Shown: piece by piece, positions 23,533-32,569 of the stretch
Numbering within the stretch: position 1 is the stretch's first letter
Layout: the number at the start of each line of letters is the position of its first letter
NCBI GenBank assembly: GCA_964387685.1
Contig: CAYLXK010000019.1
Span: forward strand, 1 to 64,000
Reading direction: 5' to 3'
Source: Bryobacter sp964387685
Lineage (GTDB): Bacteria; Acidobacteriota; Terriglobia; Bryobacterales; Bryobacteraceae
DNA: 64,000 bases
Position numbers and translations under genes: made by a program
Notes under the pieces: generated by a model
Seen by the model: only the letters and a program-made list of their open reading frames with translations
What the model was told of the DNA's origin: nothing
The model's database searches: none

Positions 23533-24915
23533 CTATGTCGTTCCAGGCCCGTCGGCCGCGTCTTCCAGACCATGCTTTTTCAGGCGGTAACGCAGCGTAT
23601 CGCGGCTGATGCGCAAAATTCGGGCGGCGGCGCTCTTGTTGCCTTTGGCCTGGGAGAGGGCGTCAATCAGCAAGCGTTTTTCGACCGACTCCAGGCCTTC
23701 ATTCGCAGTCACGGGCGAGCCGGCGCTAACGCGGTGTTCGAGAAGATATTCGGGTAGATCGCTGGTGTCGATCAAATCACCCATCACCATGATGGCGGCG
23801 TGGCCGATCGCATTTTCCAGTTCCCTCACATTGCCGGGCCAATGATGCCGCTCTAAAGCAATCGTCGCGCGAGGCGTCAAACCGCGAATGCGCTTGCCGT
23901 AGAGCTGGGCGAAGTACTGGACGAAATGGCGGATCAGCAGCGGCAGGTCGCCCAGGCGTTCCGCCAGCCGGGGCACGTGCAGTTCAATGAGACTCAGGCG
24001 GTAGAACAGATCTTCGCGAAACTTGCCCTCGGCAACGGCCGTGCGCAGGTCCCGGTTGGTGGCCGCTATCACGCGCAAAGTCACCTTGCGCGGCGTGAGG
24101 CCGCCCACGCGTTGCACCTCGCGGCTTTGCAAAACGCGCAGTAGCTTTGCCTGCGCGGCCATCGGCATCTCCCCGATCTCGTCCAAGAAGAGTGTGCCGC
24201 CGTCGGCCGTTTCAATCAGCCCCGGTTTGTCCTGAACCGCGCCCGTGAAAGAACCCTTCATGTGGCCAAAGACTTCACTTTCGAACAAGGTTTCCACTAG
24301 CGCCGAGCAATTCACCGCCACAAATCGTTTGGGTGCGGCCGGACTCAGATCGTGCAACGCGCGGGCCACCAGTTCCTTACCCGTGCCGGTCGCCCCTTGG
24401 ATTAAAGCCGCATGAAAATGGGGCGCCACGCGCCTTACTCTGCTGAATAGCTCGGACATCCGCGGAGAATGTCCAATCATCCCCGCAAAGCTAGAGTTCT
24501 CCATCAATTGAGTCTCAAGGGCCGCGCCGCGCTGGCGCTTTCCCACTAGTTCCACGGTGGCGGCCAGCTTCGCCCGCAAGGCGTCGATCGAGACTGGTTT
24601 GCTCAAGTAATCCGAGGCGCCCTTCTTGATCGCCTCCACCGCCGTCTCAATCGTATAGTGCGCGGTCATTAGGATTACGTCCGTCGAGGGATCGATTTCC
24701 ATGATGCGCTCAAGCAGGCCCAGGCCATCCAGGTTGGGCATCACCAGGTCGCTGAAGACAATTGCGGGGTGGTTCTGCGCAACCCAGTCCGCCGCCGCCT
24801 CAGGGTCTGTTTCGGCGTGCAGGTGTACCCCCGGTTGCGCCAGGGCGGCGCTCAGTAATTCGAGACTATCGGAATCGTCATCAACAAGCAGTACGGAAAT
24901 TGCGGTGGACGCCAT
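23533..24915 (-). CDS. NtrC-family sigma-54-dependent response regulator
   Basis: Domains in order: receiver (1-120) with acidic pair D12-D13, phospho-acceptor Asp56 (S-D-L-V-M-P) and a lysine in Y-L-S-K-P; AAA+ sigma-54 activator (about 145-370) with G-A-T-G-T-G-K-E Walker A, K-G-S-F-T-G-A near 220, and D-E-I-G-E-M Walker B; Fis-type HTH at the end (A-A-R-I-L-R-I-S-R-D-T-L-R-Y-R). The sigma-54 contact loop is G-S-F-T-G-A in place of the consensus G-A-F-T-G-A. It probably controls nearby promoters and may be partnered by the histidine kinase at 25745-27151, which is on the same strand but separated by one opposed gene. Confidence 0.92.
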   Translation of the reverse strand: MASTAISVLLVDDDSDSLELLSAALAQPGVHLHAETDPEAAADWVAQNHPAIVFSDLVMPNLDGLGLLERIMEIDPSTDVILMTAHYTIETAVEAIKKGASDYLSKPVSIDALRAKLAATVELVGKRQRGAALETQLMENSSFAGMIGHSPRMSELFSRVRRVAPHFHAALIQGATGTGKELVARALHDLSPAAPKRFVAVNCSALVETLFESEVFGHMKGSFTGAVQDKPGLIETADGGTLFLDEIGEMPMAAQAKLLRVLQSREVQRVGGLTPRKVTLRVIAATNRDLRTAVAEGKFREDLFYRLSLIELHVPRLAERLGDLPLLIRHFVQYFAQLYGKRIRGLTPRATIALERHHWPGNVRELENAIGHAAIMVMGDLIDTSDLPEYLLEHRVSAGSPVTANEGLESVEKRLLIDALSQAKGNKSAAARILRISRDTLRYRLKKHGLEDAADGPGTT

Positions 24916-24947
24916 TAACCCGTAATTGTAGTTGGCCCTCAGCTTGC

Positions 24948-25772
24948 ATGTTGCCCGACATGACCGGTTCGAACCTGTCCTCCCATCTATTGCTGGACGA
25001 CGCCGACGCCCGCATTACATTACTTGAATTTCCCGCCGGTCATCTTTTGCCGGAACACAAATCGTCCTACCCGGTGTCGATTCAAGTGGTCAGCGGAGAC
25101 GGAGATCTCACGCTAGGCAATGAAACAAGGCGTTTAGAAACGGGGACCCTTCTCCATCTACCCGCCGCGCTGCCTCACTCCGTTCGCGCGGGCAACGGGC
25201 TGCGGCTGCTGTTGACCGTGCAAAAAAAAGCGGCCGGGTCAGATGCCCCGAGTTGGGGCACTTCGCCCAACGCGATGGAATCGGAGCGGCATCCCATGGA
25301 TGTCTTGCTGGATTGCCATCGCCGCTGCGATCGATTCCTGCGCGTGCTTCATCTGCTGACCGGCCAAAGCGGATCGGCCAAGCTGGAAAACTACGAGCGG
25401 AGTTCGCTGGAACTAGCTTTGCGATTCTTCCGGGACGAGCGCCCCTTGCACCACCGCGATGAAGAGGATTCTTTGTTTCCCCGGCTAGAAAAATCCTTTC
25501 TGGGTCCCCGGCTGGAGCGGCTACGACAGGAGCACCAGCGGCTGGACGAAATCCACCAAGCCTTACGGGCCGCCATCGAGACATGGATGCAGAAGGGCGG
25601 GCTGGGTGTGTATGAAAAACGAGACCTGGAAGCTTGGCTGGCGGCGGCAATGGAGAGCTATGCACGCCATCGCCGGATGGAGGAGGAAGAAGTGTTCTCG
25701 TTTGCCAAGCAGAACCTGAGCCCGGAAGTCTGGGAGGAGATCGCTCAGGAATTTGCGGCGCGCCGGAGGTAA
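24948..25772 (+). CDS. cupin-hemerythrin fusion protein
   Basis: The start is ATG 24948 or 24960; neither has a good ribosome binding site. Residues 20-85 form a small cupin (E-F-P-A-G-H-L-L-P-E-H, then G-T-L-L-H-L-P-A-A-L-P-H-S). Residues 105-270 are a hemerythrin HHE domain: H at L-L-D-C-H-R, then L-H-H-R-D-E-E-D, R-Q-E-H-Q-R-L-D-E, and Y-A-R-H-R-R-M-E-E-E-E, the four-helix di-iron set. Hemerythrins bind oxygen or NO. It lies between a response regulator and a PAS kinase that faces it, and overlaps the kinase end by 28 bases. A role in oxygen or nitrosative sensing is inferred. Confidence 0.85.
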   Translation: MLPDMTGSNLSSHLLLDDADARITLLEFPAGHLLPEHKSSYPVSIQVVSGDGDLTLGNETRRLETGTLLHLPAALPHSVRAGNGLRLLLTVQKKAAGSDAPSWGTSPNAMESERHPMDVLLDCHRRCDRFLRVLHLLTGQSGSAKLENYERSSLELALRFFRDERPLHHRDEEDSLFPRLEKSFLGPRLERLRQEHQRLDEIHQALRAAIETWMQKGGLGVYEKRDLEAWLAAAMESYARHRRMEEEEVFSFAKQNLSPEVWEEIAQEFAARRR

Positions 25773-27151
25773 ATGCGAAAGCGGCTGCCCAGGCCCAGTT
25801 CGCTATCCAGTGTCAGCGTGCCTCCGTGGGCTTCCACCAGACGCTTGGCGATGGGCAGGCCCAGACCGCTGCCTGTGTTCTTGGCGCGTCCCGCGCCTTG
25901 AATTTGAAAGAACTCTTCAAAAATCCGCCGGCGGGTCTCGACGGGGATACCTGGACCGTTATCGGCCACCTCGATGGCGCATCCGCCAGGCGCCGTCAGG
26001 GCGGTAACGTCTACACGGCCCGCCGCTTGCGTGAAGCGGATGGCGTTGGCCACCAGGTTGGTCAGCACCTGGCCAATCCGTAAGCGGTCCGCGCTGATGG
26101 ACAAGCCCTCGGCGGCATGCCAGGCCAAGGTCACGCGCTTTTCGGCCGCCGTGGGCAGAAAGTCGCTCAATATTTCATCCAGAAAAGCCCGCGCGTCAAA
26201 GAGCTCAATATCCAGGCTGTGCGCACCCATTTCCCAACGCGACAGCTCCAGCAGATCGTTGGTCAGGCGCAAGAGGCGCTCGCCGCCGGCGCGTATGCGT
26301 TCCAGGTAACGTTCCGCGGCGGGAGAAAATTGCCCCGCGCCCTCTTCAGCCAGCAACTGCCCAAAGCCCAGAATCGAGTTCAGCGGCGTCCGCAACTCAT
26401 GGCTCGCGCGGGCAAAGAAGCGCGTCCTGGCCTCGTAGGCCGCTCCCAATTCTCGCCGAACTTCCACATGCTCCCGGATATCCACGGCCACGCAGCAAGT
26501 CGCATACGGCAGGCCCGGCCCGGGACTCATGCGATTAATGGAAACGCGCACGGGGCCCGGGCTGCCGTTGCGGTGCAGCATGGTCAGATCCCGCTCGCCC
26601 TCTTGCACCTCGCCCGATTCAAGGTCGACAAAGAGATCGCTCAACCGCAATCGTCGCAGCACTTCCCCCGCCGCATAGCCCCACATCCGGGCCGCGCCTT
26701 CATTCCAGGAGTGAAGCAGGCCACCCTCGCCCGCCACAAAGATCGCGCAATTGGTGGAAGCGAGAATTGCCTTTTCAAACCCGTCCCGCTGCGCCCGCTC
26801 TGTCACGTCGCGCACCACGCAGAGAGTTTCCCCCACGGTACCGTGGGCACTCAAGGTAATGTCGACGGGGAACTCGGTGCCATCTTTGCGCATGGCCACG
26901 AGTTGCAGCCCTGTACCCATGGGACGTCGTTGCGGATCCTGAGTGTAGCGCCCGCGATGGCCGACATGATGCTCCCGGAAGCGCGGCGGTATCAACTCCT
27001 CTATCCCGCGCCCCAGCAACTCCTCGCGCGTGTACCCGAAGAGGATTTCACTGGTTCGATTGGCCAGTCCAATACGGCCATCCTGGCTCACTAAAAAGAT
27101 CGCCTCGGCAGCTTCGTCAAAAAAAGACTCGAACAGCATTTCAGACGGCAT
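25745..27151 (-). CDS. soluble double-PAS histidine kinase
   Basis: Residues 5-125 and 130-245 are two PAS domains (F-G-Y-T-R-E-E-L-L-G and W-G-Y-A-A-G-E-V). The HisKA box S-H-E-L-R-T-P-L-N near residue 250 holds the phosphorylated His. The HATPase domain follows with N-L-V-A-N-A-I-R-F-T, D-N-G-P-G-I-P and G-S-G-L-G-L-P (G1-G2 boxes). There is no membrane segment, so it senses something in the cytosol through PAS. It starts inside the end of the cbb3 operon's last membrane protein, so it is co-transcribed with the oxidase. The cognate regulator is probably the 23533 gene, but that is inference. Confidence 0.9.
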   Translation of the reverse strand: MPSEMLFESFFDEAAEAIFLVSQDGRIGLANRTSEILFGYTREELLGRGIEELIPPRFREHHVGHRGRYTQDPQRRPMGTGLQLVAMRKDGTEFPVDITLSAHGTVGETLCVVRDVTERAQRDGFEKAILASTNCAIFVAGEGGLLHSWNEGAARMWGYAAGEVLRRLRLSDLFVDLESGEVQEGERDLTMLHRNGSPGPVRVSINRMSPGPGLPYATCCVAVDIREHVEVRRELGAAYEARTRFFARASHELRTPLNSILGFGQLLAEEGAGQFSPAAERYLERIRAGGERLLRLTNDLLELSRWEMGAHSLDIELFDARAFLDEILSDFLPTAAEKRVTLAWHAAEGLSISADRLRIGQVLTNLVANAIRFTQAAGRVDVTALTAPGGCAIEVADNGPGIPVETRRRIFEEFFQIQGAGRAKNTGSGLGLPIAKRLVEAHGGTLTLDSELGLGSRFRIYLRRAANS

Positions 27152-27695
27152 TTCTCCACTCGAGGCTAACGTAGGCTGTCGACATGCCCACCGCCATGCC
27201 TGCCAACATCAGCCCGTGCATCAGCCAAGGTCCCTCGGCGGATGCCATCAACATAGCCCCCGCGCTGGCCGGCCATAATTGCGCCAGCACATGCACCGCG
27301 TACATGCCCGTTACCATGCCCACTGCATCCAGGGCCATCAGCCAGCCACCGAAGCCCAGGGCTCTAGCCCGCAATACGCAGCGTGCATGCCGCCAGGTTA
27401 AGGGTGTGGATACGGCCAGCATCGCCACCCCCATGGCCACCACGTGCAGGGGCGCGGTGTGGATGGTGCAGGGCGCTTGGCTAATCCAGCCCGGCGCCAT
27501 CATGGCCAGAGCGCCGGGACCGGCCATGATCAGGTACATGTCTAAGTGCGCGCCCCAACGATCCTTGGTGAAGGCCAGAATCGTGAAGAGGGCGGCGGCC
27601 GCCAGGCTCCACGCCAGCCCAGTCAGGGAAGGAGAGCTAATGGACAGCCAGAGGATTTGCCCCAGCAGACAGGCCAGCAGGAAATAAGGGTTCAT
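27141..27695 (-). CDS. polytopic membrane protein in the cbb3 operon, 184 aa
   Basis: Five to six hydrophobic segments cover almost the whole protein, with histidines and methionines on several helices (M-Y-L-I-M-A-G-P-G-A, H-V-V-A-M-G-V-A-M-L, M-H-G-L-M-L-A-G-M). A GGAGGTGA site precedes the ATG, which overlaps the ccoI stop. Its position corresponds to ccoH in other bacteria, but its size and topology differ from CcoH, which usually has one membrane helix. It may help assemble the oxidase or handle copper; that is inferred from position only. Confidence 0.65.
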   Translation of the reverse strand: MNPYFLLACLLGQILWLSISSPSLTGLAWSLAAAALFTILAFTKDRWGAHLDMYLIMAGPGALAMMAPGWISQAPCTIHTAPLHVVAMGVAMLAVSTPLTWRHARCVLRARALGFGGWLMALDAVGMVTGMYAVHVLAQLWPASAGAMLMASAEGPWLMHGLMLAGMAVGMSTAYVSLEWRNAV

Positions 27696-29560
27696 GACAA
27701 CGTCACCTCCTGGTCCATTAAGCGCATGGAGAATAGGATCACCGTCAGGCTGGAAAAGAGCATAATCAGCGCTGCGCCGACCGGGTGTAGTAGGCCCGCT
27801 GCGGCGAGGCCCATACCGATGGAATTGTAGGCCAAAGAAAAGCCGATATTGGCGCGCACCAGGCGCCGGGCGGCGCGCGCGATGGCGATTGCTTGCGGCA
27901 GCTTACGCCAGTCCGGGTCCAACATCAGTAGCCCACTCATTTCGCGCAGCAGCAAGGGGCCGCTGGCGATTGTCAGGGATACGTCGCTCCAGGCCATGGC
28001 GGCCACGTCGTTCAAACCGTCGCCGGCAAAGAGAACCTTCCGGCCCTGGCGGCGCAGGGCGGCCAGGCTGGTGTATTTGTCGAGCGGCGTCTGACGCGTC
28101 CATTGTGTCGAGATGGGCAACAACGAGGCCCGCTCGGGTGTGTCGCCGGTAGAGAGAATCACCCGCAGGCCCGCCCTTTCCAGTTCCGCGATAGCCGGTG
28201 CGGCGGAGGGGCTGGCCACCTCGGTCCGCGTAATGCGCGCCGCAAGGCCACCGTTCACACGCAGCTCCAAATTGCCGCCCGCAAAAAATTCCGTGCCGTC
28301 GGCGAAGCGCGCCTCAATTCCTCGCCCGGGTATCAGGCGCACGGCCCTCAGCGCGGGCGTGCCCGGCAGCGGGAATCCTTCCCACAAAGGCGCCAGGATC
28401 TTCGACATTGGGTGCGGCGCGGCTTCCTCGGCCGTTTTCAATAAGGCCCGCAAATATAAGGCGCGCTCCGCCCAGGCGGGCTCAAACTCGATGGCGACGT
28501 CCGAGCGATCCGCCAATGTTAGTGTCCCCGTCTTATCAAAGACCACCGTGTCGATCTCCGCCAGCGCCTCTACGGCTTGGCCTGTGCGTGCCAGCAGACC
28601 CAATTCGCGCAGACGGGAAATGGCGGTCCATACGGCCAAGGGCGTGGCAAAGCCCAGTGCGCACGGGCAGGCGATTACCAGCACGGATAGCGCGTGGAAG
28701 AGCGCCTCGGACGCGCTCCCCCGCGAGGCGTGAAAACCAAAGGTAGCAATCGCAATCAGCAGCGTTGCCGGCGCAAAGTAGCGCAACGCGCGCAGCGCGA
28801 TTTTCTGTTCCTCTCCCGGTAGGGCCAGCCCGGCCACCACCAATTGCCGGATCTGTTCGAGCGACGAATCCCGGCCGTCGGTCAGCGCCTCGGCTTCTAC
28901 CGAGGCATCGAGTGCGAACACGCCGGCGCTCAGCGTGGAGCCCTGGCCACGCGGCACCGCAAAGGCTTCCCCCGTTAGAGAGGCTTCCTGAAATTGCGCT
29001 TCCCCTTCGAGAATCCGCACGTCTACCGGCACGGCTTCTCCAGGCAGAATCCGAAGACGGTCCCCGCGCCGGATCTGGCTCACGGGCACCTGCTGGTTAG
29101 TGGAAGCCAGGCGGCCCTGCCGCTTCTCCGGCGTCCAGTCGGCCAGCGAATGCAGTACCCGCGACTGTCCATAGGCGCCAATCTGCCGCCCCAGGGAATA
29201 GATCACCAGCAGCATGGCCCCCGCGTCGGCCAGGGTGCCGCCCGCGCCGCTGCGTAGCGAAACCGCGCTGGCGGCAAAGCAAGCGCCAATGCCCACTAGA
29301 AACATCGCCTCAATGCCCAGGCGGCGTTCGCGCAGGTTTTGCCAAATCGCCTCCAGAAACTCTTTGGCCAGCAAAACCAACACGGCGCCAGACACGCAAA
29401 GAATTGAAAGTTCCAGCGCCCAGCGTTCCTCGGGCAAGGTTTCCGAGCCATTGACGGCCAGGCCCAACACCATCGCGTTCATGGCGAGAAACGCCCCCGC
29501 TCCAATGCGCCACCAGGTGGAGTTCGACGCCTCTCCCGAACAACTGCAAAGGTCTGTCAT
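27692..29560 (-). CDS. ccoI: copper-type P-type ATPase (CcoI/FixI-like) lacking an HMA domain
   Basis: The core is complete: T-G-E-A near 190-195, A-C-P-C-A-L-G near 295 (the transmembrane metal site), D-K-T-G-T near 338 (phosphorylated Asp), P-H-P-M, and G-D-G-L-N-D-V-A. The start C-S-C-S-G is short, and there is no CxxC heavy-metal-associated domain before the first helices, unlike typical CcoI. It would move copper out of the cytosol for oxidase maturation. It overlaps ccoP by 4 bases. The operon position supports the ccoI name; the missing domain is a real difference from the family. Confidence 0.83.
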   Translation of the reverse strand: MTDLCSCSGEASNSTWWRIGAGAFLAMNAMVLGLAVNGSETLPEERWALELSILCVSGAVLVLLAKEFLEAIWQNLRERRLGIEAMFLVGIGACFAASAVSLRSGAGGTLADAGAMLLVIYSLGRQIGAYGQSRVLHSLADWTPEKRQGRLASTNQQVPVSQIRRGDRLRILPGEAVPVDVRILEGEAQFQEASLTGEAFAVPRGQGSTLSAGVFALDASVEAEALTDGRDSSLEQIRQLVVAGLALPGEEQKIALRALRYFAPATLLIAIATFGFHASRGSASEALFHALSVLVIACPCALGFATPLAVWTAISRLRELGLLARTGQAVEALAEIDTVVFDKTGTLTLADRSDVAIEFEPAWAERALYLRALLKTAEEAAPHPMSKILAPLWEGFPLPGTPALRAVRLIPGRGIEARFADGTEFFAGGNLELRVNGGLAARITRTEVASPSAAPAIAELERAGLRVILSTGDTPERASLLPISTQWTRQTPLDKYTSLAALRRQGRKVLFAGDGLNDVAAMAWSDVSLTIASGPLLLREMSGLLMLDPDWRKLPQAIAIARAARRLVRANIGFSLAYNSIGMGLAAAGLLHPVGAALIMLFSSLTVILFSMRLMDQEVTLS

Positions 29561-30216
29561 GGCTTGGCCGTAAAGGCCCCGAGCGTGGCCTCCGTCCAGG
29601 GTCCCTGGGCGGGGATGTTCTTGCGCGCGCTCTCCACCAGCGTCTTGGGCACCGCGCCCGCTTTGTTGCCGAATGAGGCTCGTATGTAGGTCATCACCGC
29701 GGCGAGTTCCTCGTCGTTATAGTTGTCCCGCCAAGCCGGCATCTGGGAGTTGTATTCCTGGCCGTTCACCTTAAAGGGGCCTTGGATACCGTTCAGGAGT
29801 ATTGCCGCGAGGCGTTGCGGATCGCCGCTTACGTATTCGGAGTTGGCCAGGGGCGGAAAGCTGCCCGCCACGCCCAGCCCGTTGGCTTGGTGGCATTGCA
29901 TACAGGCGTTGTAGATTTCCGCGCCCAGTTGCATGGGGTCCTGCGCCGCGGTGGTGGCCACCGGGACGCCGTAACCCGACAGCGTTTCCGCCAGGCCGTC
30001 CGCGGTCCAGGTGCCGCCATAAGTGCCGATGTACCAGCCTCCCCACATGGTGAAAAAGAAGCACATCAGGATGTAGGTGACCGGGGTGGGGCGAACGCCG
30101 TCGCGCGGCTCGCTCATTTCCCGCATCGCCGCCGAGTGCATTTCGAGAATGCGGTCCTCCAGTTCGGGGGCGCGCTTCGGAGCGCCGGGGGGAAGAGGTT
30201 GTGCTGCGTCGCTCAT
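29557..30216 (-). CDS. ccoP: cbb3 oxidase subunit III-like, mono-heme
   Basis: The 219-residue protein has one membrane helix (about 44-66: Y-I-L-M-C-F-F-F-T-M-W-G-G-W-Y) and one heme c site C105-M-Q-C-H109 with downstream M-P-A-W as the axial methionine region. Canonical CcoP carries two hemes and is about 300 residues, so this is a shortened form. It overlaps both ccoO (ATGA) and ccoI. It probably passes electrons to CcoO. It could also be called simply a cytochrome c family protein of the oxidase. Confidence 0.82.
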   Translation of the reverse strand: MSDAAQPLPPGAPKRAPELEDRILEMHSAAMREMSEPRDGVRPTPVTYILMCFFFTMWGGWYIGTYGGTWTADGLAETLSGYGVPVATTAAQDPMQLGAEIYNACMQCHQANGLGVAGSFPPLANSEYVSGDPQRLAAILLNGIQGPFKVNGQEYNSQMPAWRDNYNDEELAAVMTYIRASFGNKAGAVPKTLVESARKNIPAQGPWTEATLGAFTAKP

Positions 30217-30845
30217 TGTTGGGCCTCCGGCAAAGGAAAGGTCTTATTCAGACTGATCAGGTAGATTATGAGGTTGCGGCCGCGCTCCGTCGGCAGGATG
30301 TGCGTGACGCCGTTGGCTTGGTGCTGCGTGGGGATGCGGATCGCGCCGGCTAGCGGCGTTCGCGCCTCCTCAAACAAATATTCAAATCTCGGCATGATGC
30401 TGCCGGGCGAAGTGATCTGCGGGTTATAGAGGTGCAGCGCGTGCCAGTCGATGGACGGTTGGCGCGAGCCGATGGAGGCCAGGTCCGGACCCGTGCGCAT
30501 CGTGCCCAATTGATGGGGCTTTTCATAAAGGTAGTCCCGCGGCACGCTGCGGCGCGTGCCCCAGTTGCGGCGAATATCGGCACCGTAGCCCTTCATGCGG
30601 ATCTGCTGGGTATGGCAATAGATGCAGCCCTGGTCGATGTAAACGCCGCGGCCTTTCAAGGTGTCGCCCGTGAGAGGGACCGGATACTGCGTGCCGTCGG
30701 CCTTCACGATCGGCTGTAAGGCCTGGAATTGCCAGTTCGGCACGATAATCAAACCGGTAAGCGAAAGCGCGATGGTGGCCAGCACGCCCAGGCTCAAGCC
30801 GACGCTCTTTAAGATTTTTCCACTTCCTTGCTTGGTCTCGCTCAT
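30213..30845 (-). CDS. ccoO: cbb3-type cytochrome c oxidase subunit II (mono-heme)
   Basis: The true start is ATG 30845, which overlaps the ccoN stop; an open frame continuing upstream through ccoN is only antisense-free extension. One amino-terminal membrane helix (14-36) anchors it. Heme c binds at C74-I-Y-C-H78, followed by the family elements W-G-T-R-R-S-V-P-R-D-Y, G-P-D-L-A-S-I-G and M-P-R-F-E-Y-L. At 210 residues it is the normal length for CcoO. It accepts electrons from CcoP and passes them to CcoN. Confidence 0.93.
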   Translation of the reverse strand: MSETKQGSGKILKSVGLSLGVLATIALSLTGLIIVPNWQFQALQPIVKADGTQYPVPLTGDTLKGRGVYIDQGCIYCHTQQIRMKGYGADIRRNWGTRRSVPRDYLYEKPHQLGTMRTGPDLASIGSRQPSIDWHALHLYNPQITSPGSIMPRFEYLFEEARTPLAGAIRIPTQHQANGVTHILPTERGRNLIIYLISLNKTFPLPEAQQ

Positions 30846-32332
30846 TGCATTTCTTTCTCCAGCTTTTTCTCTTCGGCCATTAGTGCCCGCCAGTCCCGCT
30901 TGGAGTCCAGCATCGTGGGAGTGGCAAAGCGAAGCTTGTGGAAGCGAACGACGCGCGCGAAGTTGATCAAGAAGGCCACCGTGCCGCTTAGCAGGATCAG
31001 CCCCGCCAGCGTGCGCAGCCAAAGGTACGGCTTCGTGTAGGCGACGATGTCCAGGAACGGAATCGTCGGCGTGTTCATCATGCGCCCCTGTTGGATGCCC
31101 GACCAGCACATGGCGCCGCCATACAGCAGCGTGCCCAACAAAGTGCACCAAAAATGAATACGGATCAAACGCGCGCTGCTCCATTCGTTGCCCGTCAGGC
31201 GCGGCATCGCGTAGTACATCATGGCGAACATCAGCGGCGCAAAGAATCCGTACATGCCCAGGTGCACATGTCCGATGGTGTAATGCGTGAAATGCGTAAT
31301 CTCCTGGTGGCTCCGCAGGGATTCCAGCGAACCTTGGAAGCTCGAGACCGTGTACATCATCGATCCCATCACCGCAAAGCGGAGCGTGGGGCTGGTCTTT
31401 AAGTGGTGAAAACTGCCCACCATGGTCATGTGGTGGTTGATGCCGATGGTAATTACCGGAATGAACATCATCATGCTGCCCACCACGCCCACCGTGATGG
31501 TCCAGGCTGGCAACGGGCCGCCGGTCAGATGGTGCGTCCCCGCCCAGTTGTAAAAGATCGCGTTGGACCAAAAGCCCAAGAGCGACAGGTGGTAGCTGTG
31601 CACCGGCTTGCCGATCACTTTCGGGATCAGGTAGTAGGCGGCGGCGATGCCCGTGGGCGTGGCAAACAAACCCACCACGTTGTGGCCGTACCACCAGTTG
31701 GCGATCGCCTGGCTCACGCCATCCACCGCGCCTAGATTCGTACACAATTCGGCGGCGATGACCAGCACCGGAAACCAGATGGTCACCGCCATCAGGTACC
31801 ACTGCGAAACGTAGGTGTGCGTGCTGCGCCGGGTGAAGTACATCCGGAAATTCGCCAGCACAATGAATACGTAGGGAATCACCAGCAACGGCATCGCATA
31901 CAGCGGAAACTCCAGCGTTTCCACGCCCGTCGATTGGCCTGTCAATACCCCAATAACGCCGATGAGAATGCCGAGATTAAATACGACTCCGCCCGCGATC
32001 AAAAGGTTGGGGAAGGGAATGCGCGTTTGGCACAAGCGCGCTTGCAACCAGAGCAGGGTGCCGGAGGCGGCCGTCCCGCCGAAGCCATAAATCGCTGTGT
32101 CCCAATGCACCGGCCGGATGCGGCCAAAGGTTAGCCATTCGAGTCCGCCCAGAAAGTCCGGTGAATGCAGCTTGATTGAGGAGATCAGGCCGGCCAAAGT
32201 GGCAACCGTGAGCCAAAGCAACGCGCTTGCCCAATAGACGGTGACCACCCATTCGGCGGATCGATCCACCTCAATCCGGGTAACGACCTCTTTGGCCTCT
32301 TCCGGCTGAATCGCGAGCCCTTGGACGCTCAT
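30842..32332 (-). CDS. ccoN: cbb3-type cytochrome c oxidase subunit I
   Basis: The 496-residue protein has about twelve hydrophobic helices. The conserved histidines for low-spin heme b, the high-spin heme b3 and CuB are visible: W-W-Y-G-H-N-V-V-G-L-F, F-Y-N-W-A-G-T-H-H-L, and H-Y-T-I-G-H-V-H-L-G-M-Y-G, with the W-Y-G-H-N motif typical of cbb3 enzymes. It reduces oxygen to water and pumps protons, with high oxygen affinity. The ATG overlaps the ccoS stop, and the gene order N-O-P-I is standard. Confidence 0.95.
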   Translation of the reverse strand: MSVQGLAIQPEEAKEVVTRIEVDRSAEWVVTVYWASALLWLTVATLAGLISSIKLHSPDFLGGLEWLTFGRIRPVHWDTAIYGFGGTAASGTLLWLQARLCQTRIPFPNLLIAGGVVFNLGILIGVIGVLTGQSTGVETLEFPLYAMPLLVIPYVFIVLANFRMYFTRRSTHTYVSQWYLMAVTIWFPVLVIAAELCTNLGAVDGVSQAIANWWYGHNVVGLFATPTGIAAAYYLIPKVIGKPVHSYHLSLLGFWSNAIFYNWAGTHHLTGGPLPAWTITVGVVGSMMMFIPVITIGINHHMTMVGSFHHLKTSPTLRFAVMGSMMYTVSSFQGSLESLRSHQEITHFTHYTIGHVHLGMYGFFAPLMFAMMYYAMPRLTGNEWSSARLIRIHFWCTLLGTLLYGGAMCWSGIQQGRMMNTPTIPFLDIVAYTKPYLWLRTLAGLILLSGTVAFLINFARVVRFHKLRFATPTMLDSKRDWRALMAEEKKLEKEMQ

Positions 32333-32517
32333 GCGCGACCCTCACCCGGGAAGTGGTCCGTAACCATTCCAATCGGTTCTTCCTCGTCGAAGATCGATCG
32401 GGCCCCCGCACGCAGATCGCGGAATTCTCCGTTGCGAATGGCCCAGGCCAGAATCCATACGGTCGTGGCCCCAGCCAGTATTGCGAACGACCAGATAAAT
32501 ACGAAGACGAAAAACAT
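32329..32517 (-). CDS. ccoS: CcoS-like cbb3 assembly protein, 62 aa
   Basis: A single membrane helix (F-V-F-I-W-S-F-A-I-L-A-G-A-T-T-V) is followed by the family's W-A-I-R-N-G-E-F-R-D-L and a short acidic tail. ATG 32517 has GGAG 8 bases before it; an in-frame start 54 bases earlier lies in poor sequence. The stop overlaps the ccoN ATG. CcoS helps insert redox cofactors into cbb3 oxidases. Being first in the operon is less common than a position after ccoI. Confidence 0.75.
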   Translation of the reverse strand: MFFVFVFIWSFAILAGATTVWILAWAIRNGEFRDLRAGARSIFDEEEPIGMVTDHFPGEGRA

Positions 32518-32569
32518 GTAGTACGCTCCGCTAGCGTCTCTTGCAAACGGAGAACCACTCGGAAAGCAC

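Noticed and set aside
30846..31802. Upstream extension of the ccoO frame
   Set aside because: It overlaps ccoN in another frame; the CcoO membrane helix starts just after ATG 30845, which overlaps the ccoN stop.
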